NCBI RefSeq assembly: GCF_016937615.1
Contig: NZ_JAFHKI010000098.1
Coordinates: 1 to 44,056, forward strand
Direction: 5' to 3'
Length of the DNA: 44,056 nt
Source of the DNA: Pseudomonas lactucae
GTDB taxonomy: Bacteria; Pseudomonadota; Gammaproteobacteria; Pseudomonadales; Pseudomonadaceae
Under the pieces are notes generated by a model. The model ran no database searches. It saw only the letters and a list, made by a program, of their open reading frames with translations, and was not told the DNA's origin. Below, piece after piece: positions 36,234-44,056 of the stretch (position 1 is its first letter; the number at the start of each line of letters is the position of its first letter). The translations under genes were made by a program, and so were the position numbers.

Positions 36234-36376
36234 TGGCCGGCTCCTCTGAATGATGGGTTCAGGTTTGCCAGCTCAGTGTTGCCCTGTCTGCTGATCCAGG
36301 GTCGCCGGTGAAGGCGAGGTGGTAGATTACGTGTAGTTCGGAATCGGGTCTACCTGTAGGAAATAGACGTTATCAA

Positions 36377-36402
36377 TGTGGGAGGGGACTTGCCCCTCCA
36401 CA
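36377..36402. repeat. REP palindrome upstream of the 8-oxoguanine deaminase gene
   Basis: TGTGGGAGGGG (36377-36387) and CCCCTCCACA pair around ACTTG, with one unpaired base. It lies between two genes transcribed in the same direction, 17 bases after the SDR stop, so it may stop transcription coming from the NCS2-TetR-YigZ-SDR side. Confidence 0.78.
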
Positions 36403-36418
36403 TTTCGATCCGCAGCGT

Positions 36419-37105
36419 TTACCAGGCGATGGTGTCGCCTTTGTAGTCCACAAAGTGGTGGCCGCCTTTGCCGGTGTAGGCATTTACCTGCTCCACCAGG
36501 CCGCGCACGCTGGTGTCGACATCGATAGGCGCGTCTTCTCCGCCCATGGCGGTCTTGACCCAGCCCGGGTGCATCGACAGTACGGTGAGTTTGTGGTCGC
36601 CCAGCTGGGTGATGAAACTGTTGGTCATGGAGTTGAGCGCGGCTTTGCTGGCCTTGTACAGCGCCAGGTCTGAGCCGTCGGGGATGGTCACGCTGCCCAG
36701 TACCGAACTCATGAAGGCCAGTACGCCGCTGTCCTTGCGGATCTGCCCGACAAAGCGCTGTGCCAGGTTGATCGGTGCCACGGCGTTGGTGAAAAACAGT
36801 TGGCCGACTTCGGCCAATGTGACGTGACCAGGCTCCTGGTTGGCCGGGCCTTTGACACCGGCATTGACGAACAGCAAGTCGAAAGTCCGCTCCTTGAGGC
36901 GTTGGGCCAGGGCAATCACGGCTTGCTGATCGTCCATGTCGAGTTTTTCGATCTGCACCGGGCCCACGGCTTTCAGAGCATCGGCCTTGCTCGGGTCACG
37001 CACGGTGGCGGTCACGTCCCAGCCGTCCTGGAGCAATTGCTTGACAAGGCCAAGGCCCAGCCCGCGCGAGGCGCCGATGATCAGTGCGGTTTTTGGCGTA
37101 GACAT
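36419..37105 (-). CDS. Short-chain dehydrogenase/reductase
   Basis: This classical SDR of 228 residues has the cofactor loop GASRGLGLGL (about 12-21), NAGV, catalytic Ser in FMSSVLGS, and the YKASKAAL active site (Tyr-x3-Lys). Arg/Ser next to the loop suggests NADP(H). AAAGGAAG precedes the ATG. It lies 57 bases after the YigZ gene on the same strand. The substrate is unknown and nothing ties it directly to purines. Confidence 0.9.
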   Translation of the reverse strand: MSTPKTALIIGASRGLGLGLVKQLLQDGWDVTATVRDPSKADALKAVGPVQIEKLDMDDQQAVIALAQRLKERTFDLLFVNAGVKGPANQEPGHVTLAEVGQLFFTNAVAPINLAQRFVGQIRKDSGVLAFMSSVLGSVTIPDGSDLALYKASKAALNSMTNSFITQLGDHKLTVLSMHPGWVKTAMGGEDAPIDVDTSVRGLVEQVNAYTGKGGHHFVDYKGDTIAW

Positions 37106-37162
37106 GAATAGCTTCCTTTGGCGTCGCGGTTCAGGGAATGGCGCGGAACAACAGTAGCAGTT

Positions 37163-37744
37163 TCAGCGTTGCAGCAGGATACGCCCACGGCTCAGGTCGG
37201 CGAGCTGGGTTTGCAGGGTATCGATGTGGGCTTCACCCAGGGCCAGTTGCAGTTCCACACCGTTGGCGGTGAAGGTTTCCTCTATAACCAGTCCGTCCAG
37301 TTCGGCAACGCGCAGCTTCACCAGGTTCAACTCGGAGAAGCCGCAGGCGCAACTCAGCGCTACGCGGCTGATCAGTTCAATGCGCTCGGCTGTTTGCAGA
37401 CATTTATTTGCGCCGCCACCGTAGGCACGGGCCAGGCCACCGGTGCCCAGTTGGATGCCGCCGTACCAGCGAATCACCAGCACTGCGACTTGATCGAAAC
37501 CCTGGGCCTCGATGGCCGCCAGGATTGGCCGCCCGGCGGTGCCGCCGGGTTCGCCGTCGTCATTGCTGCGGTATTGATCGGCTAGCTTCCAGGCCCAGCA
37601 ATTGTGTGTGGCGTTCAGATCACTGTGCTGCTCGAAAAACGCCTGGGCGTCCTGCGGGCTGGTAATCGGCACGGCGAGGGTGATAAAGCGGCTTTTGCGT
37701 ATTTCTTCGCGAAATTCGCACAGGCCTGTGAGCGTGAAAGGCAT
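37163..37744 (-). CDS. yigZ: YigZ/IMPACT family protein
   Basis: The 193 residues match YigZ (E. coli 204). The N-terminal UPF0029/IMPACT domain has the signatures EIRKSRFITLAVP, NCWAW, DDGEPGGTAGRPILAAIE and IRWYGGIQLGTGGLARAYG, and is followed by a short C-terminal ferredoxin-like domain. The eukaryotic relative IMPACT regulates the Gcn2 kinase; the bacterial role is unsettled. It starts 12 bases after the TetR gene ends, so the two are probably co-transcribed. Confidence 0.92.
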   Translation of the reverse strand: MPFTLTGLCEFREEIRKSRFITLAVPITSPQDAQAFFEQHSDLNATHNCWAWKLADQYRSNDDGEPGGTAGRPILAAIEAQGFDQVAVLVIRWYGGIQLGTGGLARAYGGGANKCLQTAERIELISRVALSCACGFSELNLVKLRVAELDGLVIEETFTANGVELQLALGEAHIDTLQTQLADLSRGRILLQR

Positions 37745-37756
37745 GAGTGGCTTCGT

Positions 37757-38416
37757 CTAGAGGGCTGGCTTGATGCCGCAGCCTTTGAGAATGATGTGGA
37801 TCAGGTTGCTGCCGGCGTCTTCCATGTCCTGCTTGGTCAGCTTGCTGCGACCGGTCACGCGGCAGATCTGGGTGGCGAAATCGGCGTAATGCTGGGTGCT
37901 GCCCCACAGCAGGAAGATCAGGTGTACCGGGTCGACGGCGTCCATCTTGCCCGCGTCGATCCAGGCCTGGAACACCGCCGCACGGCCACTGAACCAGGCG
38001 CGGTAGTCCTGGCTGAAATATTCGGTGAGGCATTCGCCGCCGCTGATGATCTCCATGGCAAAGATCCGCGAGGCCTGGGGCTGGCGCCGCGAGAACTCCA
38101 TCTTGGTGCGGATGTAGCGAGAGAGGGCCACGGCCGGGTCGTCTTCGGCGGTCAGCGTATTGAACGTGCTGTCCCACAGTTCGAGGATATTGCTGAGCAC
38201 CGCGATATACAGGCCCAGCTTGTTAGTGAAGTAATAATGCAGATTGGCTTTGGGCAGCCCCGCACTCGCAGCAATGGTGTTCATGCTGGTGCCCTTGTAG
38301 CCATGGCGCGCGAACTCATCCTCAGCAGCCTGGAGAATCGCTTGTTCGTTCTTTTGCCGAATGCGGCTGGCGGGTTTACCGGCGTGGTTGCTGTGGGCGG
38401 GAACTTCGAGGCTCAT
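37757..38416 (-). CDS. TetR-family regulator, RutR-like
   Basis: The 219-residue protein has an N-terminal TetR helix-turn-helix (ILQAAEDEFARHGYKGTSMNTIAASAGLPKANLHYYF, read in pieces). Its C-terminal ligand domain closely follows E. coli RutR: LYIAVLSNILELW, SRRQPQASRIFAMEI and HLIFLLWGSTQHYADFA. RutR binds uracil and thymine and controls pyrimidine and purine genes. The ATG at 38416 is preferred; a GTG 39 bases upstream is also in frame and the ribosome site is weak either way. It follows the NCS2 permease by 87 bases on the same strand, so the ligand may be a nucleobase. Confidence 0.87.
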   Translation of the reverse strand: MSLEVPAHSNHAGKPASRIRQKNEQAILQAAEDEFARHGYKGTSMNTIAASAGLPKANLHYYFTNKLGLYIAVLSNILELWDSTFNTLTAEDDPAVALSRYIRTKMEFSRRQPQASRIFAMEIISGGECLTEYFSQDYRAWFSGRAAVFQAWIDAGKMDAVDPVHLIFLLWGSTQHYADFATQICRVTGRSKLTKQDMEDAGSNLIHIILKGCGIKPAL

Positions 38417-38503
38417 GGAGAGTACCGTGCTGATCGAGAGAGACGACGTGTGCACAGATAACCCACCCTCAAGCCCCAGACAAGTCCCGATGCAATAAAA
38501 CCG

Positions 38504-39898
38504 TCAAAGCGATTCCAGTGTGTCGCTTTCCGGCGAGTGGTTTGTGCCTGTGTGGGTCGCTTTGGCTTCCGGTAACAAGAGGCACAACACAATGGCGGTC
38601 AGGCCACCGCTGGTGATGGCGGAGTCGAACAGGTTCTGTACCAATGTCGGCATCTGGTGCAACAGGTTTGGCTGGGCGGCGATGCCCAGGCCGACGCCAA
38701 ACGAGGTGGCGATGATCAGCATGCTACGTCGATCCAGCGGTGCCTGGGCGAGGATGCGTACGCCGGCGGCGGCCACACTGCCGAACATTACCAGGGTCGC
38801 GCCGCCCAGTACCGGTTTGGGGAGTTGTTGCAACACGGCGCCAATCAACGGAAACAAACCGAGGCAAAACAACACCACACCGATATATAAGCCGATGTAA
38901 CGGCTGGCCACGCCGGTGAGTTGGATCACACCGTTGTTCTGCGCGAAGGTGGTATTGGGGAAGGCACTGAACGTAGCGGCAATCATGCAACTGACACCAT
39001 CACCCAGCACGCCGCCTTTGAGTCGGCTTATATAAGAAGGGCCGCTGATGGGTTGGCGCGCGATCATGCAGTTGGCGGTGAGGTCGCCGACCGTTTCGAT
39101 GCTGCTGATCAGATAAATCAGCGCGATCGGTAGGAAGGCGCTCCAGTCGAAATTGAAGCCAAAGCGAAACGGTATCGGCACGCTGACCCAGGGCAAGTCC
39201 GCAAGGGCCTGGGGGACCAGTTTGCCGCTGAGCCAGGCGGCCAGACTGCCGAGAACCAGGCCGATGATGATGGCCGAGAGGCGCACCCAGGCCGTGTTCG
39301 AGCGGTTGAGCAGGATGATCGTCAACACCACGAACAGGCCCAGCGCCAGATTGGTGGGGGCGCCGAAGTCAGGGGCATTGAAGCCGCCGCCGAGGTCGGT
39401 GATGCCGACTTTGATCAGGCTGATACCGATCAAGGTGATCACGATGCCGGTGACCAGTGGCGTGATTACGCGGCGCAGTTGGCCAATGAAACGGCTCAGC
39501 ACGATCTGCACCGCTGCGCCGAAAAAGCACACGCCGAAGATCATCGCCATGATGTCTTCCGGGCTGCCGCCGCGTTGTTTCACCAGGAAACCGGCTGAAA
39601 GTACCGCGCCGAGAAATGCGAAGCTGGTGCCTTGCAGGCAGATCATCCCGGCGCCGATGCCAAACGGCCTGCGCGCCTGGATGAAGGTGCCGACCCCGGA
39701 CACCATCAGCGCCATGCTGATCAGGTAGGGCAAATGCGCGGTCAGGCCCAGGGTGGAGCCGATGATCAGTGGCGGGGTGATGATGCCTACAAAAGCGGCC
39801 AGCACATGTTGCAGTGCGGCCAAAAAGGCCGGTGCGGGTTTCGGACGGTCGTTGAGGCCGTAGATCAGGTCGCTGGGGCTGGAGGATTCTGGTGGCAT
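38504..39898 (-). CDS. NCS2 family nucleobase:cation symporter (xanthine/uric acid type)
   Basis: This 464-residue inner-membrane symporter has 14 expected helices. The NCS2 signatures are LQHVLAAFVGIITPPLI near the start, SSIETVGDLTAN in helix 8, and FAQNNGVIQLTGVASRYIG in helix 10, the conserved substrate region. The Glu of IETVGD and the QNNG segment favour the purine (xanthine/uric acid) branch over the uracil branch, though the exact base cannot be fixed. It is next to a RutR-like regulator and near 8-oxoguanine deaminase, whose product is uric acid. The weak ribosome site (GAG 12 bases before the ATG) is ordinary for this region. Confidence 0.88.
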   Translation of the reverse strand: MPPESSSPSDLIYGLNDRPKPAPAFLAALQHVLAAFVGIITPPLIIGSTLGLTAHLPYLISMALMVSGVGTFIQARRPFGIGAGMICLQGTSFAFLGAVLSAGFLVKQRGGSPEDIMAMIFGVCFFGAAVQIVLSRFIGQLRRVITPLVTGIVITLIGISLIKVGITDLGGGFNAPDFGAPTNLALGLFVVLTIILLNRSNTAWVRLSAIIIGLVLGSLAAWLSGKLVPQALADLPWVSVPIPFRFGFNFDWSAFLPIALIYLISSIETVGDLTANCMIARQPISGPSYISRLKGGVLGDGVSCMIAATFSAFPNTTFAQNNGVIQLTGVASRYIGLYIGVVLFCLGLFPLIGAVLQQLPKPVLGGATLVMFGSVAAAGVRILAQAPLDRRSMLIIATSFGVGLGIAAQPNLLHQMPTLVQNLFDSAITSGGLTAIVLCLLLPEAKATHTGTNHSPESDTLESL

Positions 39899-39942
39899 GG
39901 CGGGCTAACTCGAGGCGGACGATTCTAGGTCCAAGTACTCTT

Positions 39943-39974
39943 GCAAAAAGCTGTCCAATTGCTCAGCTTTTTGC
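39943..39974 (-). terminator. Hairpin terminator after bauR
   Basis: GCAAAAAGCTG (39943-39953) and CAGCTTTTTGC (39964-39974) are perfect 11-base complements with a 10-base loop, 12 bases after the bauR stop on the minus strand. The T-run lies within the 3' arm, as in many Pseudomonas terminators. It is also just upstream of the NCS2 gene, so an operator role cannot be excluded. Confidence 0.7.
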
Positions 39975-39986
39975 GCGAGGCCCGCG

Positions 39987-40907
39987 TCAACGTGTTGCGG
40001 CCAGGCTGTCCAGGAAGCTTTCCAGCACCAAATGAGGGCGACGGCCCTTGCGCGTGACCGATGCCAGGCTTAAATCGTAAAAATGCGTAGCCGATTTCAG
40101 CGCGCGCAGTCGGCCTTGTTGCACCCATAGGCTGGCGTAGTGATCGGGCAGGTAGCCGATATAGCGGCCGGTGAGGATCAGGAAGGCCATGCCTTCGCGG
40201 TCCGAGGCGCTGGCCGTGCAGTTGAGCGCCTGGTAGTGGGCCTGGATCTCGGCAGGCAGGCGGAAGGTGGGGGCGATGGCGTCCTGGCTGTCGATGCGTT
40301 CGTCGTCCAGTTGCTTGTCGTCGGCATAAAACAGTGGATGACCGACCGCGCAGTAGAGCAGGGAGCGTTCGCTGTACAGCGGTTGGTATTCCAGCCCCGA
40401 TAGGGCGCTGGCCTGAGGGACCACGCCGACATGCAGGCGCCCGTCGAGCACGCCCTGTTCGACTTCATTGGGCGCGATCATGCGGATCTGGATCTGCACA
40501 TCCGGGCCGCGCTCCTTCAACTGCGCCAAGGCGTGGGTGATGCGCATGTGCGGCAGGGTGACGAGATTGTCGGTGAGGCCGATGATCAATTCGCCGCGCA
40601 AATGCTGGTGCAGGCCGTTGACCTCGGTGCGGAAACTTTCCAACGCACTCAGTAGTTGCAGAGCAGATTGGTAGACCTCCCGGCCTTCTTCGGTCAGGGA
40701 GAACCCGGCGCGGCCCCTTTGGCAAAGCCTTAGACCGAGGCGCTGCTCAAGGTCGCTCATCTGTTGGCTGATGGCTGAACGACCGATACCGAGTACCGTT
40801 TCCGCCGCGGAGAAACCGCCGCACTCCACTACACTGCGAAAGATGCGCAGCAGGCGGATATCGAAGTCGCTGACTTGGGCCAGGGGATCGGGTCGACGCA
40901 GGCTCAT
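39987..40907 (-). CDS. bauR: LysR-type regulator BauR
   Basis: This 306-residue LTTR has an N-terminal winged helix (FDIRLLRIFRSVVECGGFSAAETVLGIGRSAISQQMSDLEQRLG, shown in part) and a two-lobed effector domain. It is divergent from bauA, the same arrangement as PAO1 PA0133/PA0132, where BauR activates beta-alanine utilisation genes. The likely inducer is beta-alanine or a derivative. There is no clear Shine-Dalgarno before the ATG at 40907. A palindrome with a T-N11-A core lies 31-52 bases upstream of the start and is a likely binding site. Confidence 0.87.
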   Translation of the reverse strand: MSLRRPDPLAQVSDFDIRLLRIFRSVVECGGFSAAETVLGIGRSAISQQMSDLEQRLGLRLCQRGRAGFSLTEEGREVYQSALQLLSALESFRTEVNGLHQHLRGELIIGLTDNLVTLPHMRITHALAQLKERGPDVQIQIRMIAPNEVEQGVLDGRLHVGVVPQASALSGLEYQPLYSERSLLYCAVGHPLFYADDKQLDDERIDSQDAIAPTFRLPAEIQAHYQALNCTASASDREGMAFLILTGRYIGYLPDHYASLWVQQGRLRALKSATHFYDLSLASVTRKGRRPHLVLESFLDSLAATR

Positions 40908-40937
40908 AGTTTAGTCGTGGTCTGACTGAAGGTTAGA

Positions 40938-40959
40938 AAAGTTGGATTTCATCAACTTT
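40938..40959. promoter_or_regulatory. Candidate BauR operator (LysR box)
   Basis: AAAGTTG (40938-40944), GATTTCAT, CAACTTT (40953-40959) is a perfect 7-8-7 dyad containing T-N11-A (T40943 to A40955), the LysR-family consensus. It lies in the 125-base gap between divergent bauR and bauA, about 74 bases before the bauA ATG, where an activating LTTR would bind. Confidence 0.65.
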
Positions 40960-41032
40960 ATCCCCGTGGCAATTTAGCTGCAACAATGCTTTTCAATCCC
41001 GACGCCGTCGTTTGCCCTGCGAGGTTTTGCTG

Positions 41033-42382
41033 ATGAACATGCCCGAAAACGCCCCATCGTCCCTGGCCAGCCAACTGAAGCTTGATGCTCACTGGATGCC
41101 CTACACCGCTAACCGTAACTTCCAGCGTGACCCGCGCCTGATCGTGGCCGCCGAAGGCAGCTGGTTGACGGATGACAAGGGGCGCAAGGTCTACGACTCG
41201 TTGTCGGGCCTGTGGACTTGCGGCGCCGGGCATACGCGTAAGGAAATCCAGGAGGCGGTGGCCAAGCAACTGGGCACCTTGGACTACTCTCCGGGCTTCC
41301 AGTACGGTCATCCGTTGTCCTTCCAACTGGCGGAAAAGATTACCGACCTGACCCCAGGCAACCTGAATCATGTGTTCTTCACCGACTCCGGTTCCGAGTG
41401 CGCCGATACCGCGGTGAAGATGGTGCGTGCCTACTGGCGCCTGAAAGGCCAGGCGACCAAGACCAAGATGATCGGCCGTGCCCGTGGCTACCACGGCGTG
41501 AACATCGCCGGTACCAGCCTGGGCGGTGTTAATGGTAACCGTAAGATGTTTGGTCAGGCGATGATGGATGTTGACCATCTGCCGCACACCTTGTTGGCGA
41601 GCAATGCGTTTTCCCGTGGCATGCCGGAGCAGGGCGGTATTGCGCTGGCCGATGAGCTGCTCAAGCTGATCGAACTGCATGACGCTTCCAATATTGCCGC
41701 CGTATTTGTCGAGCCGATGGCCGGTTCCGCCGGTGTACTGGTGCCGCCGCAGGGTTACCTCAAGCGTCTGCGTGAGATTTGCGACCAGCACAACATCCTG
41801 CTGGTGTTTGACGAAGTGATCACCGGTTTCGGCCGTACCGGCTCGATGTTCGGCGCCGACAGCTTCGGCGTGACCCCGGACCTGATGTGCATTGCCAAGC
41901 AAGTCACCAACGGCGCGATCCCAATGGGCGCGGTGATTGCCAGCAGCGAGATTTATCAGACCTTCATGAACCAGGCGACGCCGGAGTACGCGGTGGAATT
42001 CCCCCACGGCTATACCTACTCGGCACACCCGGTGGCGTGCGCTGCCGGTCTGGCGGCGTTGGATCTGTTGCAGAAGGAAAACCTGGTGCAGAGCGTGGCC
42101 GAAGTCGCGCCGCACTTTGAGAATGCACTGCATGGTTTGAAGGGCAGCAAGAATGTGATCGACATTCGCAACTACGGCCTGGCCGGTGCGATCCAGATCG
42201 CCACACGCGACGGCGACCCCATCGTGCGCCCATTCGAGGCTGGCATGGCCTTATGGAAGGCCGGGTTCTACGTGCGCTTTGGCGGCGACACCCTGCAGTT
42301 CGGGCCAACCTTCAACAGCAAACCGCAAGACCTGGATCGCCTGTTCGATGCGGTCGGCGAAGTGCTGAACAAAATCGACTGA
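41033..42382 (+). CDS. bauA: Beta-alanine:pyruvate aminotransferase (omega-amino acid transaminase)
   Basis: This class III PLP aminotransferase of 449 residues moves the amino group of beta-alanine to pyruvate, giving malonate semialdehyde and alanine. The PLP lysine is Lys289 (Lys288 without Met) in CIAKQVTNGAIPMG. The cofactor Asp lies in VFDEVITGFGRTG. The sequence and length match the P. putida omega-amino acid:pyruvate aminotransferase. The ATG at 41033 follows GAGG at 8 bases; an upstream in-frame start at 41012 precedes that site. mmsA follows after 39 bases, so the semialdehyde passes directly to the next enzyme. Confidence 0.95.
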   Translation: MNMPENAPSSLASQLKLDAHWMPYTANRNFQRDPRLIVAAEGSWLTDDKGRKVYDSLSGLWTCGAGHTRKEIQEAVAKQLGTLDYSPGFQYGHPLSFQLAEKITDLTPGNLNHVFFTDSGSECADTAVKMVRAYWRLKGQATKTKMIGRARGYHGVNIAGTSLGGVNGNRKMFGQAMMDVDHLPHTLLASNAFSRGMPEQGGIALADELLKLIELHDASNIAAVFVEPMAGSAGVLVPPQGYLKRLREICDQHNILLVFDEVITGFGRTGSMFGADSFGVTPDLMCIAKQVTNGAIPMGAVIASSEIYQTFMNQATPEYAVEFPHGYTYSAHPVACAAGLAALDLLQKENLVQSVAEVAPHFENALHGLKGSKNVIDIRNYGLAGAIQIATRDGDPIVRPFEAGMALWKAGFYVRFGGDTLQFGPTFNSKPQDLDRLFDAVGEVLNKID

Positions 42383-42421
42383 TTTCTCCTTCTATATAGA
42401 ACAATTTCTCAGGAGCCCTGC

Positions 42422-43915
42422 ATGAGCCTTATCCAGCATTTGATCAACGGCGAGCTGGTCGACGACAGCGGCCGTAGTGCCGACGTATACAACCCGTCCA
42501 CCGGTCAGGTGATTCACCAGGTGCCGTTGGCCAGTCGTGAAACTATCCAGCGTGCAATTGACTCGGCCAAGGCAGCTTTCCCCGCGTGGCGCAATACGCC
42601 GGCGGCCAAGCGTGCCCAGGTGATGTTTCGTTTCAAGCAGTTGCTGGAGCAGAACGAAGCGCGTATCTCGCAATTGATCAGCGAGGAACACGGCAAGACC
42701 TTGGAAGATGCTGCTGGCGAGTTGAAGCGCGGGATCGAGAACGTGGAGTACGCATGCTCGGCACCGGAGATTCTCAAGGGCGAGTACAGCCGTAACGTCG
42801 GGCCGAACATTGATGCCTGGTCAGATTTCCAACCGTTGGGTGTGGTGGCGGGTATTACCCCGTTCAACTTCCCGGCGATGGTGCCGCTGTGGATGTACCC
42901 GCTGGCGATTGTGTGCGGCAACTGCTTCATCCTCAAGCCTTCGGAGCGTGATCCGAGCTCAACGCTGCTGATCGCACAACTGTTGCAGGAAGCCGGTCTG
43001 CCTAAAGGCGTGCTGAGTGTGGTGCACGGCGACAAGGGCGCGGTGGATGCATTGATCCAAGCGCCGGAAGTAAAAGCGCTGAGCTTTGTGGGCTCAACGC
43101 CGATTGCCGAGTACATCTATTCCGAGGCGACCAAGCGCGGCAAGCGCGTTCAGGCGCTGGGTGGGGCGAAGAACCATGCCGTGCTGATGCCGGATGCGGA
43201 TCTGGACAATGCGGTCAGTGCCTTGATGGGCGCGGCATATGGTTCCTGCGGCGAGCGCTGCATGGCGATTTCGGTGGCTGTGTGTGTGGGTGATCAGGTG
43301 GCGGATGCGTTAATCGCCAAGCTGGTGCCGCAGGTCAAGGCGCTGAAGATCGGGGCGGGTACGTCCTGCGGCCTGGATATGGGGCCTTTGGTGACGGGGC
43401 AGGCGCGGGATAAGGTCAGCGGTTATATAGAAGACGGTGTGGCTGCGGGTGCGGAACTGGTCGTCGACGGTCGTGGCTTGAGTGTTGCGGGGCATGAGGA
43501 AGGGTTCTTCTTGGGCGGCAGCTTGTTTGATCGTGTGACGCCTGAGATGCGCATCTACAAAGAGGAAATCTTCGGCCCGGTATTGTGCGTGGTACGGGTG
43601 GACAGCCTGGAAGCGGCGATGCAATTGATCAATGATCATGAATATGGCAACGGTACCTGTATCTTCACTCGCGATGGTGAAGCGGCGCGTCTGTTCTGTG
43701 ACGAGATTGAAGTGGGCATGGTGGGTGTGAACGTTCCTTTGCCGGTGCCTGTGGCCTATCACAGCTTTGGCGGCTGGAAGCGCTCGCTGTTCGGCGATTT
43801 GCATGCGTATGGGCCGGATGGGGTGCGTTTCTATACCCGTCGCAAGGCGATTACCCAGCGTTGGCCGCAACGGGCCAGCCATGAAGCATCGCAGTTCGCA
43901 TTTCCCAGCTTGTAA
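42422..43915 (+). CDS. mmsA: CoA-acylating methylmalonate-semialdehyde dehydrogenase
   Basis: This 497-residue aldehyde dehydrogenase oxidises malonate semialdehyde to acetyl-CoA, or methylmalonate semialdehyde to propionyl-CoA, with NAD+, CoA and loss of CO2. The nucleophile is Cys280 in GERCMAIS. The family-typical TPFNFPAMVPLWM, GGAKNHAVLMPDAD and KEEIFGPVLCVVR blocks are present. CAGGAG lies about 6 bases before the ATG. It is the second gene of the bauA operon and corresponds to BauC (PA0130) of P. aeruginosa. A strong hairpin terminator follows the stop. Confidence 0.95.
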   Translation: MSLIQHLINGELVDDSGRSADVYNPSTGQVIHQVPLASRETIQRAIDSAKAAFPAWRNTPAAKRAQVMFRFKQLLEQNEARISQLISEEHGKTLEDAAGELKRGIENVEYACSAPEILKGEYSRNVGPNIDAWSDFQPLGVVAGITPFNFPAMVPLWMYPLAIVCGNCFILKPSERDPSSTLLIAQLLQEAGLPKGVLSVVHGDKGAVDALIQAPEVKALSFVGSTPIAEYIYSEATKRGKRVQALGGAKNHAVLMPDADLDNAVSALMGAAYGSCGERCMAISVAVCVGDQVADALIAKLVPQVKALKIGAGTSCGLDMGPLVTGQARDKVSGYIEDGVAAGAELVVDGRGLSVAGHEEGFFLGGSLFDRVTPEMRIYKEEIFGPVLCVVRVDSLEAAMQLINDHEYGNGTCIFTRDGEAARLFCDEIEVGMVGVNVPLPVPVAYHSFGGWKRSLFGDLHAYGPDGVRFYTRRKAITQRWPQRASHEASQFAFPSL

Positions 43916-43929
43916 GGCTCGGTAAACGC

Positions 43930-43955
43930 AAAGCCGGCCCCTTGGGGCCGGCTTT
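43930..43955 (+). terminator. Rho-independent terminator after mmsA
   Basis: AAAGCCGGCCCC (43930-43941) and GGGGCCGGCTTT (43944-43955) are perfect 12-base complements. The outer bases ACGC and GCGT can extend the stem past a bulged C. The stem begins 14 bases after the mmsA stop and ends in TTT, with a further T-run (TTTTT) 14 bases on. Confidence 0.9.
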
Positions 43956-44005
43956 CGCGTTTCTGGGCGTTTTTGACCTATATGACAGAAATATGAAAAA
44001 GAAGG

Positions 44006-44033
44006 TTGACGGCAGATTCTGGAAGCCTATAAT
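44006..44033 (+). promoter_or_regulatory. Strong sigma-70 promoter, probably of a stable-RNA operon beyond the window
   Basis: TTGACG (44006-44011) and a perfect TATAAT (44028-44033) are 16 bases apart. An A-rich tract just upstream (AGAAATATGAAAAAGAAGG) resembles an UP element. The bases after the -10 (TCGCCC) form a GC-rich discriminator as in rRNA and tRNA promoters under stringent control. No gene follows within the remaining 23 bases. Confidence 0.75.
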
Positions 44034-44056
44034 TCGCCCACTTCCGGCGCAGTCGA

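Overview
The window is a chromosomal segment of a Pseudomonas, most likely of the P. fluorescens group. The evidence is the high GC content, the gene families and their neighbour order, and palindromes of the GTGGGAGGGGGC/GCCCCCTCCCAC type that are typical REP/REPIN repeats of that group. No prophage, insertion sequence, CRISPR array, integrase or defence island is visible. Almost all genes belong to conserved Pseudomonas families. Locus names from P. aeruginosa PAO1 are given from memory of that genome and were not searched.

Layout. (1) 1-8210 follows PAO1 PA4844-PA4839: phosphate-type chemoreceptor CtpL, diguanylate cyclase GcbA, a DUF2333 protein, a NUDIX hydrolase, a SUI1/eIF1-like factor and arginine decarboxylase SpeA, followed by a convergent MATE transporter. 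(2) 9840-17531 carries a thioester-type bacterial alpha-2-macroglobulin lipoprotein and penicillin-binding protein PbpC, a known periplasmic pair, with a small membrane-protein gene on the opposite strand between them. pbpC has a one-base frameshift before its C-terminal domain. (3) 17622-19893 holds a MazG-like pyrophosphohydrolase, tRNA methyltransferase CmoM and two tandem DUF4136 lipoproteins. (4) 19937-23525 is a fatty-acyl module: MaoC dehydratase, high-molecular-weight FabG (frameshifted) and a divergent thiolase. It matches the mycobacterial htdX-fabG4-fadA2 gene set. (5) 23650-28032 is a RIO kinase and a copper module (copA-cueR, a secreted small protein, copZ) with two CueR-type operators. 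(6) 28118-32520 has a Bcr/CflA transporter, a small protein, an oxidoreductase with a divergent LysR regulator, and an ArsR-type regulator. (7) 32609-39898 is enriched in purine metabolism: adenine deaminase, 8-oxoguanine deaminase, an NCS2 nucleobase permease and a RutR-like TetR regulator, together with a ChaA-type antiporter, an SDR and a YigZ protein. (8) 39987-43915 is bauR/bauA-mmsA for beta-alanine and (methyl)malonate semialdehyde catabolism, with a palindromic LysR operator candidate between bauR and bauA. The window ends in a strong sigma-70 promoter with a GC-rich discriminator, probably that of a stable-RNA operon just beyond the edge.

Nothing here looks like a wholly new system. 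The observations most worth following are the two one-base frameshifts, the gene of unknown function placed between two CueR operators, the RutR-like regulator beside a purine permease, a hairpin that could hide the start of the Bcr/CflA gene, and the REP palindromes concentrated at convergent gene ends.
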